From: Campylobacter sp. 2014D-0216 | Lineage (GTDB): Bacteria > Campylobacterota > Campylobacteria > Campylobacterales > Campylobacteraceae | DNA: 64,000 nt | Reading direction: 5' to 3' | Assembly: GCF_014931215.1 (NCBI RefSeq) | Contig: NZ_CP063089.1 | Coordinates: forward strand, 682,001 to 746,000 | Shown here: positions 57,601-64,000 of the stretch, piece by piece | Layout: every line of letters begins with the position of its first letter | Position numbering within the stretch: position 1 is the stretch's first letter | Notes under the pieces: generated by a model | The model's database searches: none | The model's input: the letters and a program-made list of their open reading frames with translations, nothing else | What the model was told of the DNA's origin: nothing | Program-made: the position numbers and the translations under genes

Positions 57601-58637
57601 GTTCCTTGTATGATTCCATTATTACTAATTTGACTAATACTTCCACCATGGATGTATACGCCTTTAGTTCCTTTTATAATCCCATTTGCTTGATTGATTA
57701 TGCTATCTATTTTTGCAGAGTGTCCAGAGACTTCAATGCCAGAGTGAGCAAGCCATGGACCTTGATATATGCCTGTTCCTATAATCTGCCCTGAATTAAC
57801 CAAGCTTCCAAGGTGAGACTCATCAGAAACCTTGATACCATTCGCACCTTGTATTTTTCCTTGATTATGAATGCTATCAACCTTAGCACCTCTTTGTATG
57901 CCAATGCCTACATCATTTGCAATAATATTGGAATTTTTATGATTAGTGATAGTGCCTATTTTAGAACCTTTTCCGTCTAGATTGATTCCTTTGATAGCTT
58001 GAATATTGCCATAATTATGTATATTATCAATCGTGCCTTTATCATGTACTTCTATACCTGCGTGTTTGCCTTTTATATTGCCATGGTTATAAATAGAACC
58101 TACGCTAGAATTGTTAGTAACATCTATACCGTATTTACCACCATGAATTAATCCATGATTATTAATGGTGTCAACTTTTGAATTATGGGTGATATCAATG
58201 GCCACTTCTTTATCGCCTTTAATGGTGCCATTGTTGTTGATGTTGTTTACTGTTGAACCATTAGAAATTTCTATACCATCTTCTCTTCCATTGATGAAAC
58301 CATTGTGTTTGTTGTTGATATTTGCAACATTAGAATTGTTGTTGATACTGATACCATTTTTGTTACTTGAGAGTATTTTAGAGTTATTTTCTATACTAAC
58401 ACCAGTTTTTTTGTCAATGGTAATAGCATCACTGTTGCGTTTATCAACCTCTATGCTTCCATTGATCCCGATGATGATTTTTTGATGATCGTTGGGTTTT
58501 ATGGTAGAGGTGCATTTTTGATTAATATCAATAATGCCGTTTGCAAAGCAAAGATCAATTGCATAAATATTATTTACCAATACCATACTTAAAACTAGAG
58601 CCGATTTACGCTTTGATAAAATGTTGTAATTTTTCAT
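54684..58637 (-). CDS. Autotransporter 2: large beta-helix adhesin-type protein, intact
   Basis: 1317 aa. Signal peptide at about 1-28 (KSALVLSMVLVNNIYAID); two cysteines in the young N-terminus (LCFANGIIDINQKC) may form a disulphide. Residues about 45-950 are repeats of 20-25 residues with the pattern VxxIxNxGxIxGxxxGI (beta-helix). Two 37-residue tandem repeats occur near 700-790. The linker SGKTLIKSSIYSARLRAINISNML leads to a beta-domain over the last about 285 residues, ending LKAGLWW. There is no G tract, so it is not phase-variable by that means. Start ATG follows AAGGA. It is a paralogue of autotransporter 1; ligand unknown. Confidence 0.88.
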   Translation of the reverse strand: MKNYNILSKRKSALVLSMVLVNNIYAIDLCFANGIIDINQKCTSTIKPNDHQKIIIGINGSIEVDKRNSDAITIDKKTGVSIENNSKILSSNKNGISINNNSNVANINNKHNGFINGREDGIEISNGSTVNNINNNGTIKGDKEVAIDITHNSKVDTINNHGLIHGGKYGIDVTNNSSVGSIYNHGNIKGKHAGIEVHDKGTIDNIHNYGNIQAIKGINLDGKGSKIGTITNHKNSNIIANDVGIGIQRGAKVDSIHNQGKIQGANGIKVSDESHLGSLVNSGQIIGTGIYQGPWLAHSGIEVSGHSAKIDSIINQANGIIKGTKGVYIHGGSISQISNNGIIQGTTEAGIGLYSDFYYTNSSINTIDNTGEISSIRNSAIVVNTGASIDNIHNKGNIHGAKDGIELKFNKDSTNNLKTSIKSIQNENLIYGKNNGINIASNGNGSDQFNIENIINSGNIIGENANGIYLQKSKDESKPTAIKGIMLKGDSLIQGGQNGINNESIIGDKNNKTTSIDLQSGSIQGIKHSGILNNGQIYGNISLGANASILGKKYGIFNNNLIDGNISNQGVISGEQSGIYNNSTINGSIFNSNQEAMISAIHNNEKASLESIENQGTIYLAYNKGTIKGHIKNDGFIDTIHNIGSIKENIQNNAKITNIINDGIIEKDINLGKNSHTQNIINNGTIKEGISIQEQGKVDYLANTGYIKNIKSEGDIQEFVNTGTIESDFSIDGNMVSFANAGNINSVTSKGNIKDFTNTGTIKNDFSINGDMNTLVNSGSIKSITSKGDIQEFVNTGTILTSINNEGGSINITNHGNIEGGIINNKGTVNINNFTPTPTNNHKGFNGNLGKTNGYHIQNKEGATTNIKGWFFDNTEYTTDEERKENSIIVDGDINGIHVEKVVVSTTKVNVVYNSNTFVANKNGEAIGDQVNNGQGITINNLEDITGLFDFVRTGEKGQYKVKVNNNETSGKTLIKSSIYSARLRAINISNMLKDINGKTFGTDFSQVDNMNNSKHNESYGNNADLINELDQTFLTHKNYDSEYFTFAIPYHSYSTINISPSLGKIKNHTSGILAGVQKKLSSDDGILGVYLGYEGADRVQSKQRLSFDDTTYYGGLSYYNIFARDGIKEFFISAGTKFDYTQIDIDKKYKLLPESAKSNSKSFSYGGDIKIGVNLYDTANISMLSPEIGLNYQGMSFKNFSIRHINGLKEHYYASQVNFLDTTMAVKWQKPWSDKVRSTISVGGLINLYNDADSTTIQLADYKNEEDISTAKWFAYTQVGLSYAIANNIDLSLNYGGVFNTRTRSHAVYLKAGLWW
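56241..56500 (-). repeat. 111-bp tandem repeats within autotransporter 2
   Basis: On the minus strand the protein reads GDIQEFVNTGTI, then 25 more residues, then a diverged copy GNIKDFTNTGTI with 25 residues, then GDIQEFVNTGTI again. The unit is 37 aa (111 bp). The first and third blocks share 38 nearly identical bases 222 bp apart (56241-56279 and 56463-56500). Confidence 0.7.
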
Positions 58638-58785
58638 GTAAATATTCCTTAGTTTTTTTGAAAATTGCTAAATTAAACTTTAATGATTCTACAATAAAAT
58701 TTGTTAAAAGAATATTAGTATTTTTTTGTAGTAAAAACATTTTAATATAAATTTTTATGAGCTTTTTAAATTTGCTATAATTATA

Positions 58786-58791
58786 TTTTAA
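58786..58791 (+). promoter_or_regulatory. Likely -10 element for the RCK_C gene and aroB-mscS
   Basis: TATAAT 15 bp before the ATG at 58807, with TAGAGG at about 58796-58802 as the ribosome site. It lies in the 169-bp divergent gap to autotransporter 2. Confidence 0.5.
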
Positions 58792-58806
58792 AAATTAGAG
58801 GGTTAT

Positions 58807-60213
58807 ATGAATAAGATTTTATTGTTAGCTGATGGACTTTTTGCGAAAGATTTTTTAAGAAAAATTCATAGCAATAAGACCTTTAAAGAGAATTTGTGTG
58901 TTGTGTATTATAATGATGAAACAGTAGATTTAGACTTAGAAAATGAACAAATATCTTTTTTTAAGTTTGATCCTACGAGTTTAATTAAGTTGGAGAATTT
59001 ATTCAAAGAAGATTTTCATCAAGCTATTATTTGTATGCAAGAAGAAGCAGATATGTTGGCTTGTTATAAAAATTTAAGAAAACTACAACCAAGATTAAAT
59101 ATTGTGATTATGGATTTGTGGAATACACAAATTGATGATAATTTTTGCGAAGTGATTAATGTTTATGATACTTTAAGCATAAGACTTGCAGGTTGTTTAG
59201 ATAACATGCCTTCCATGGCGCAGTTTATAGGACTTGGACAAGGTGAGATTATGGAGGTGAGAATTCCTGCAGGGTCAAGTTTTGCTTATAGACATATTAG
59301 TTCGATTAGTCAAAAACGCTTTAAAATTGTAATGGTGTATAGAAATAACGAATTTATACTAGCAAGACCGGGGTTGATTTTGATGCCAAATGATAGCATT
59401 TTAATCGTAGGCGATCCTAAGGTTTTGCAAAGTGTTTTTACAAATGTTAAAACAAGTCTTGGGCGTTTTCCATCTCCATTTGGTGATAATATACTTTGTT
59501 TTATTGATATGAAAAAAATGAGCGAATTTGCCATAGAGAAGCTTATTTTTACTAGTTTGCTTTTGCATACTAGAATTAATAGTAAAAAACTTTATTTTAA
59601 AATCATCAATCCTACTTTAACTCCTATGTATTATAAGCTTAAAGCTTTACATAAAAATAGTATTGAAGTGATATTTGATCATGAAAATACTAATATTAAA
59701 AATATTAAAACATTTGTAGAAAATACCAACATAGGTTTACTTGTGATAGAAGATTATCTCTTTGAGAAAGAAAAAAGCTTTCTTTTTGGTTTAAAAATTC
59801 CTGTGTTAAAAGCAGGAAAAGGAGATTTTGCAGATCTTAAATCTTCAGTGGTTTTGAGTTCTAATTTTGAAGATGTGGAAGGGATTGTTTCGATTATGCT
59901 TGATTTTAATAAGCAAATTCAACTTGGACTTTCTTTATATTATTATGCGTTAAAATTAAACAAAGCAGAAATTTTTGAATATCATCAGTATTTTGAAAGT
60001 CTTTCAAAGCTACATGATGAAAAATTGCTTTTAGTGGAAGAAAAAGAACACAACCCTATTAATAAATTTTCCTACAAGCAGAATGTATTGCATTTTGTAC
60101 CGTTTAATGAAAAAATTTTAGGAAATAATTTTAATAAAATTTTAAAAACAGATTTAAATACGATATATTATAAGATGAATAAAAATTATCAATTATTTAT
60201 ACCATCATTGTGA
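58807..60213 (+). CDS. TrkA/RCK_C-domain protein, probable potassium-related regulator
   Basis: 468 aa, cytoplasmic. Residues 1-130 look Rossmann-like ([18 protein letters not shown]), but the glycine-rich NAD motif is poor. Residues about 148-220 are an RCK_C (TrkA_C) domain: [22 protein letters not shown], then [22 protein letters not shown]. The C-terminal half may be a second Rossmann-like module. Such proteins gate K+ channels or transporters, but no channel gene is adjacent. The MscS channel three genes on hints at an osmotic theme. Function remains inferred. Confidence 0.72.
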   Translation: MNKILLLADGLFAKDFLRKIHSNKTFKENLCVVYYNDETVDLDLENEQISFFKFDPTSLIKLENLFKEDFHQAIICMQEEADMLACYKNLRKLQPRLNIVIMDLWNTQIDDNFCEVINVYDTLSIRLAGCLDNMPSMAQFIGLGQGEIMEVRIPAGSSFAYRHISSISQKRFKIVMVYRNNEFILARPGLILMPNDSILIVGDPKVLQSVFTNVKTSLGRFPSPFGDNILCFIDMKKMSEFAIEKLIFTSLLLHTRINSKKLYFKIINPTLTPMYYKLKALHKNSIEVIFDHENTNIKNIKTFVENTNIGLLVIEDYLFEKEKSFLFGLKIPVLKAGKGDFADLKSSVVLSSNFEDVEGIVSIMLDFNKQIQLGLSLYYYALKLNKAEIFEYHQYFESLSKLHDEKLLLVEEKEHNPINKFSYKQNVLHFVPFNEKILGNNFNKILKTDLNTIYYKMNKNYQLFIPSL

Positions 60214-60220
60214 GAATAGC

Positions 60221-61279
60221 ATGCAAGTTAGAGTAAATTTAGGTGAAAAGATAAGTTATAATGTATATATTAATGAGCTTAAGCAGCTAAAATTTGATAC
60301 TAAAGTAGTGGTTTTAACCAATGATTTAGTGGCAAAACTTCACCTTGATGTACTTTTAGAGAAAATTCAAGCTAAAGAGCTTTTTGTAATTAAAATTCAA
60401 GATGGAGAAGAGTACAAAAACTTACAAACTATCGAGTATATTATAGATCAAATGTGCCATTATCAACTAGATAGAAAAAGCATATTGATAAGTTTTGGTG
60501 GCGGTGTAGTTTCTGATATGGGTGGTTTTGTAGCAAGTATTTATCAAAGAGGGATAGAATTTATCAATATCCCTACAACTTTACTAGCATGTGTAGATGC
60601 GAGTGTGGGTGGTAAAACAGGTGTGAATAATCTCTTTGGAAAAAATCTTATAGGAAGTTTTTATCAACCAAAAGCGGTTTATTGCGAAAGTGAATTTTTA
60701 AAAACTTTACCTTCAAGAGAACTAGCTGCGGGTATGGCTGAATTTATTAAAATGGCGGCGGTATTTGATGATAAGATGTTAGATTTTTTAGAAAATTTAG
60801 ATAAAAAAAGATTTTTAAACGGAAGCTTAGAAGATGATATTTTAGCTCAGATTATTCAAAAAAGCATCGAATTAAAAGCCAATGTAGTTTCGCAAGATGA
60901 GAAAGAAAGTGGGCTAAGAATGCTTTTAAATTATGGTCACACTTTTGCACATGTAATTGAAAACCAAACAGGTTATAAAAAGTATCTACACGGAGAAGCT
61001 GTTGCTATGGGAATGCATATGGCAAATATTTTAGCGCTTCGTTTGGGCTTGTTAGATTTACAAGAATGCGAAAGGATTAAAAAGCTGTTGCTTGAGTTTA
61101 ATTTGCCTGTTGATTATTTAGTGCTTGATGTTGATGAGTTTTATAATGCTTTTTTTATGGATAAAAAAACACATTTTAAAAAAATTAACTTTATCTTGCT
61201 TGATGGTCTTGGAAAAGCTTGTATTAAAAATGATATATCTAAAGAAGATGTTTTAGAAACTTTAAAGGTTTTTGCATGA
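60221..61279 (+). CDS. aroB: 3-dehydroquinate synthase
   Basis: Second step of the shikimate pathway; NAD- and zinc-dependent. The NAD/active-site region [23 protein letters not shown] is followed by [18 protein letters not shown], and the zinc ligands lie in [11 protein letters not shown] and [12 protein letters not shown]. Length 352 aa. It follows the RCK_C gene by 7 bp and overlaps mscS by 4 bp. Confidence 0.95.
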   Translation: MQVRVNLGEKISYNVYINELKQLKFDTKVVVLTNDLVAKLHLDVLLEKIQAKELFVIKIQDGEEYKNLQTIEYIIDQMCHYQLDRKSILISFGGGVVSDMGGFVASIYQRGIEFINIPTTLLACVDASVGGKTGVNNLFGKNLIGSFYQPKAVYCESEFLKTLPSRELAAGMAEFIKMAAVFDDKMLDFLENLDKKRFLNGSLEDDILAQIIQKSIELKANVVSQDEKESGLRMLLNYGHTFAHVIENQTGYKKYLHGEAVAMGMHMANILALRLGLLDLQECERIKKLLLEFNLPVDYLVLDVDEFYNAFFMDKKTHFKKINFILLDGLGKACIKNDISKEDVLETLKVFA

Positions 61280-62805
61280 AAAAAATTATTTTGATTTTAT
61301 TTTTACCCTTTGTGTTGCTTTTGGCACAAGAAGATTTGGATCATTTAAAGCAAAAATTAAATGAAATACACAATAATCTTGCTTATAATACCTGGGTGAT
61401 TAAATATAATAATTTTAATATTTATAAAAAAACACAAGCAGAAATTTTGGCTTTAGAAAAGGAAAGTTTTAAAGCAAATGAACGCAATAAAAGCATTATT
61501 GAAAGACAAATTTTAACTTTAAAAGAAAGACTAGAGCTTTTAAGTGAGTATAAAAGCACTAATTTTTCAAAGATGATACTAGCTCCCGAAGAGATTGAAA
61601 AAATGGATAAAATCACCAATCCATTGGCGATTATTTCGGCGTATTCGCATATTAAAAAACTTAAACGTGATAAAGAAGAGTATATTAATCTTTTAAACAG
61701 CTTTAAGCAAACCTTAGATGATCTTATCAAGGAAAATGTTTTGGTTGCAGAGGTGGCAAAACTAGAGCCTAATAAAGAAAATAACGAGTATTTAAGAATT
61801 TCAAATCAAATGGTTAGAGATTTTTCGCAGACTTTGCGTTTTGGTGAAATTTCTTACTCAGTATATGAAAAGAAAATTCAAGAAGAAATCGAAAAAACAA
61901 CTGCTTCAATTAAAATTCAAGGTGTGAGAGCTTTTAATATTGTCTTAGCTATCGTGATTGTGGTTGCTATAGCTTTTTTACTTAAATTTATAGCAAGAAA
62001 ATACATTGGCGATAATGATCGTTTCTACACAGCAAATAAAATTATCAATTTTATTAATATTAATTTGATTATTTTGATTTTGCTTTTTGGTTATATAGAA
62101 AACATTAGTTATTTAGTCACTGTGCTTGGTTTTGCTTCTGCTGGTTTGGCTATTGCGATGAAGGATATGTTTATGTCTATGCTTGGTTGGTGTGTGATAG
62201 TCTTTGGTGGAAGTTTTAGAGTAGGCGATAGGGTGAGAGTTTTTCAAAACAATACGCATTATATTGGCGATATCATTGATATATCTTTTTTAAGGATTAC
62301 ATTATATGAAGATATCTCTTTGCTTACATATACTGATAACCGAAGAAGTGGAAGGATTATTTTTATCCCAAATAATTTCATTTTTACTAATTTAATATCC
62401 AATTACACTCACCATGGAATGAAAACCATATGGGATGGACTAGATATCACTTTAACATTTGATTCAAATCATCAAAAAGCTTTAGAGATTATAGAAGAAA
62501 TTGTAGTAAAAGCTTCTAAAGGTTATACCAAAATTGCAAAAGAATCTATGAGCAAGCTTAGAAATGAATATAGCATTCGAAACCCTAAAGTTGAACCTAG
62601 ATTTTTTACATTTTTAGAAGGTTATGGTATGAGAATTTCTGCATGGTATATGACTAATTCTTATGCGGCTTTAGTTTTAAGGAGTAATATAAGTAAAGAA
62701 ATTATCAATGAATTTAACAAACATGATGATATTAAAATAGCTTATCCATCGCAAAATTTATACATGGCAAAACATGAATTTATAGAAAATAAGGAAAATA
62801 TTTGA
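61276..62805 (+). CDS. MscS-family mechanosensitive channel
   Basis: Inner-membrane tension-gated channel protecting against hypo-osmotic shock. Signal peptide about 1-17 ([16 protein letters not shown]). Residues 20-200 are a charged periplasmic coiled-coil domain. Two membrane spans lie at about 215-285. The pore helix and entry to the beta domain read [38 protein letters not shown]. Length 509 aa, larger than E. coli MscS. It overlaps aroB and mtaB. Confidence 0.9.
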   Translation: MKKIILILFLPFVLLLAQEDLDHLKQKLNEIHNNLAYNTWVIKYNNFNIYKKTQAEILALEKESFKANERNKSIIERQILTLKERLELLSEYKSTNFSKMILAPEEIEKMDKITNPLAIISAYSHIKKLKRDKEEYINLLNSFKQTLDDLIKENVLVAEVAKLEPNKENNEYLRISNQMVRDFSQTLRFGEISYSVYEKKIQEEIEKTTASIKIQGVRAFNIVLAIVIVVAIAFLLKFIARKYIGDNDRFYTANKIINFININLIILILLFGYIENISYLVTVLGFASAGLAIAMKDMFMSMLGWCVIVFGGSFRVGDRVRVFQNNTHYIGDIIDISFLRITLYEDISLLTYTDNRRSGRIIFIPNNFIFTNLISNYTHHGMKTIWDGLDITLTFDSNHQKALEIIEEIVVKASKGYTKIAKESMSKLRNEYSIRNPKVEPRFFTFLEGYGMRISAWYMTNSYAALVLRSNISKEIINEFNKHDDIKIAYPSQNLYMAKHEFIENKENI

Positions 62806-64000
62806 AAAAAAAAGTATATTTTAAAACTTTTGGTTGTAGGACAAATATCTATGATACGCAGTTATTAAAAACCTATATCAAAGATCATGAAATCACACAA
62901 AATGAGCAAGAAGCGGATGTGATAGTGGTAAATTCTTGTACAGTTACTAATGGTGCTGATAGTGGGCTTAGAAGTTATATTAATGGTGTAAGAAAAAATG
63001 GAGTTAAAGTTATACTTACTGGATGTGGTGCGGTAAGTAAAGGGAAAGATTTTTTCGACAAAAAAGAAATTTTTGGAGTTTTAGGAGCTTCCAATAAAAA
63101 TAAAATTAATGAGTTGATTTCACAGGATAAGGCCTTTTATGAGCTTGGTAATTTACAATTTATTGATACAAAAATTGTAAGTAATTATGAAAATCATACT
63201 AAGGCATTTGTGAAAATTCAAGAAGGTTGCGATTTTGCTTGTAGTTATTGTATTATCCCAAGTGTTAGGGGAAAGTCAAGAAGCGTACCAAGTGAGGAAA
63301 TCGTAAAACAAATCAAGCTTTTAGCGCAAAATGGATACAGTGAAGTAGTTTTAACAGGTACTAATATAGGAAGTTATGGTTTAAAAGACAAAACAACACT
63401 TGGGAAACTACTACAAGATATAGGAAAAATCAACGGCATAAAAAGAGTAAGACTTGGGAGTTTAGAGCCTGCACAAATTGATGCGAGTTTTAAAGAAATT
63501 TTAGATGAACCGTGGCTTGAGAAGCATTTGCATATTGCTTTGCAACACACTCACGAAAAAATGCTACGCATTATGCGAAGAAGATCACACACACACAATG
63601 ATTTAGCATTGTTTAATGAATTAAGTCAAAAAGGCTTTGCTTTAGGAACAGACTTTATTGTAGGACACCCTGGCGAAAGTGAGTTGATATGGCAAGAAGC
63701 CTTGAAAAATTTTAAAGAATTTAAATTGACACATATTCATGCTTTTGTTTTTTCACCGCGTGATGGAACGCATTCTGCTTCAATGAATGAGAGAATTAAT
63801 GGCGATATAGCTAAAGAAAGACTCAATACTTTAAAAGATATTGTTGCAAAAAATAATTATGAGTTTAGAAAACAGCAAAAAAATAGCTTAGAGGTTTTAG
63901 TCGAAAGCAAGAAAGATGAATTTTATGAAGGTTATGATCAGTTTTTTAATAAAATCAAAATTGTAAGCAAAGAAGATATTGCTAAACAGTGGGTAAGTGT
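62802..64000 (+). CDS. mtaB: tRNA threonylcarbamoyladenosine methylthiotransferase MtaB-like, 3' end cut
   Basis: Adds a methylthio group to t6A37 of tRNA. 399 codons are visible before the window ends. The UPF0004 domain (KVYFKTFGCRTNIYDTQ, VNSCTVTNGAD) is followed by the radical SAM motif GCDFACSYCIIPSVRGKSRS, then LTGTNIGSYG and LRIMRRRSHT. The start is TTG 62802, overlapping the mscS stop, with AAGGA upstream. It is followed by nine As, a possible slippage site. MtaB is preferred over MiaB by the CRTN N-terminus. Confidence 0.9.
   Translation, partial: MKKKVYFKTFGCRTNIYDTQLLKTYIKDHEITQNEQEADVIVVNSCTVTNGADSGLRSYINGVRKNGVKVILTGCGAVSKGKDFFDKKEIFGVLGASNKNKINELISQDKAFYELGNLQFIDTKIVSNYENHTKAFVKIQEGCDFACSYCIIPSVRGKSRSVPSEEIVKQIKLLAQNGYSEVVLTGTNIGSYGLKDKTTLGKLLQDIGKINGIKRVRLGSLEPAQIDASFKEILDEPWLEKHLHIALQHTHEKMLRIMRRRSHTHNDLALFNELSQKGFALGTDFIVGHPGESELIWQEALKNFKEFKLTHIHAFVFSPRDGTHSASMNERINGDIAKERLNTLKDIVAKNNYEFRKQQKNSLEVLVESKKDEFYEGYDQFFNKIKIVSKEDIAKQWVS

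Noticed and set aside
56200-58500. Regular short repeats that could suggest a CRISPR array or satellite DNA
   Set aside because: Repeats are in frame, diverged at third positions and encode the beta-helix pattern; there are no identical repeats with unique spacers and no cas genes.
62805-62813. Nine-A run after the mtaB start as a phase switch
   Set aside because: A runs of this length are frequent in this AT-rich genome, and mtaB is a housekeeping tRNA-modification gene; slippage is possible but not supported.

Overview
The window is AT-rich, almost wholly coding DNA (no stretch over about 280 bp lacks a gene) from an epsilonproteobacterium (Campylobacterota). Protein content and gene order are those of a thermotolerant Campylobacter. 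Markers are HobA next to lysC/holB/folP, a futalosine-pathway MqnC, CbrR, NssR, the CjaA/CjaB pair and ChuZABCD haem uptake. I infer the Campylobacter lari group rather than C. jejuni, because several blocks that I recall as separate in C. jejuni are joined here and because of the two large autotransporters. No tRNA, rRNA, CRISPR array or insertion sequence was seen.

Layout. (1) 1-3647, minus strand: a truncated unknown membrane-anchored protein, then ppa, adk and aspS. (2) 3733-14436, plus strand: nadK, recN, cbrR, tatD, mltD, rlpA, kdsC, lptC, lptA, engB, mreD and mrdA, a tightly packed housekeeping and cell-envelope run. (3) 14429-16579, minus strand: tatB-tatC-queA. (4) 16655-23687, a metal/haem block: arsP-arsR behind a perfect 36-bp palindrome, then chuZ diverging from chuABCD across Fur-box-like sequences. 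(5) 23677-32979: hemW (minus), then nudH-lysC-hobA-holB-folP-ligA-tlyA-ribF-cmoA with overlapping ends. (6) 33042-38556: autotransporter 1 with a nine-G tract at codons 5-8 and a second internal frameshift, a structured non-coding segment, then a TPR/glycosyltransferase-like protein. (7) 38546-42988, minus strand: ychF, pepA, dedA, apt, a coiled-coil membrane protein and rpiB. (8) 43133-45666: cheB'-cheR facing an MFS transporter. (9) 45772-54671: mqnC, an M16-like protein lacking its zinc ligands, recG, nssR, a polar amino-acid ABC importer, cjaA and cjaB. (10) 54684-58637, minus strand: intact autotransporter 2 (1317 aa), a paralogue of autotransporter 1. (11) 58807-64000: an RCK_C-domain protein, aroB, an MscS-type channel and a truncated mtaB.

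How the genes work together. Envelope genes (mltD, rlpA, kdsC, lptC, lptA, mreD, mrdA) cover peptidoglycan remodelling, Kdo/LOS supply and transport, and cell shape. The nudH-cmoA run mixes amino-acid, folate and flavin synthesis with replication (HobA, delta prime, ligase) and RNA modification. The chu genes form a haem import and degradation unit likely under Fur. The ABC importer with CjaA forms a complete amino-acid/cystine-type uptake system. The most unusual parts are the switchable and broken autotransporter with its TPR/glycosyltransferase neighbour, the lysC internal start, the ars palindrome with the Cys-pair repeat of ArsP, and the M16 protein without zinc ligands.
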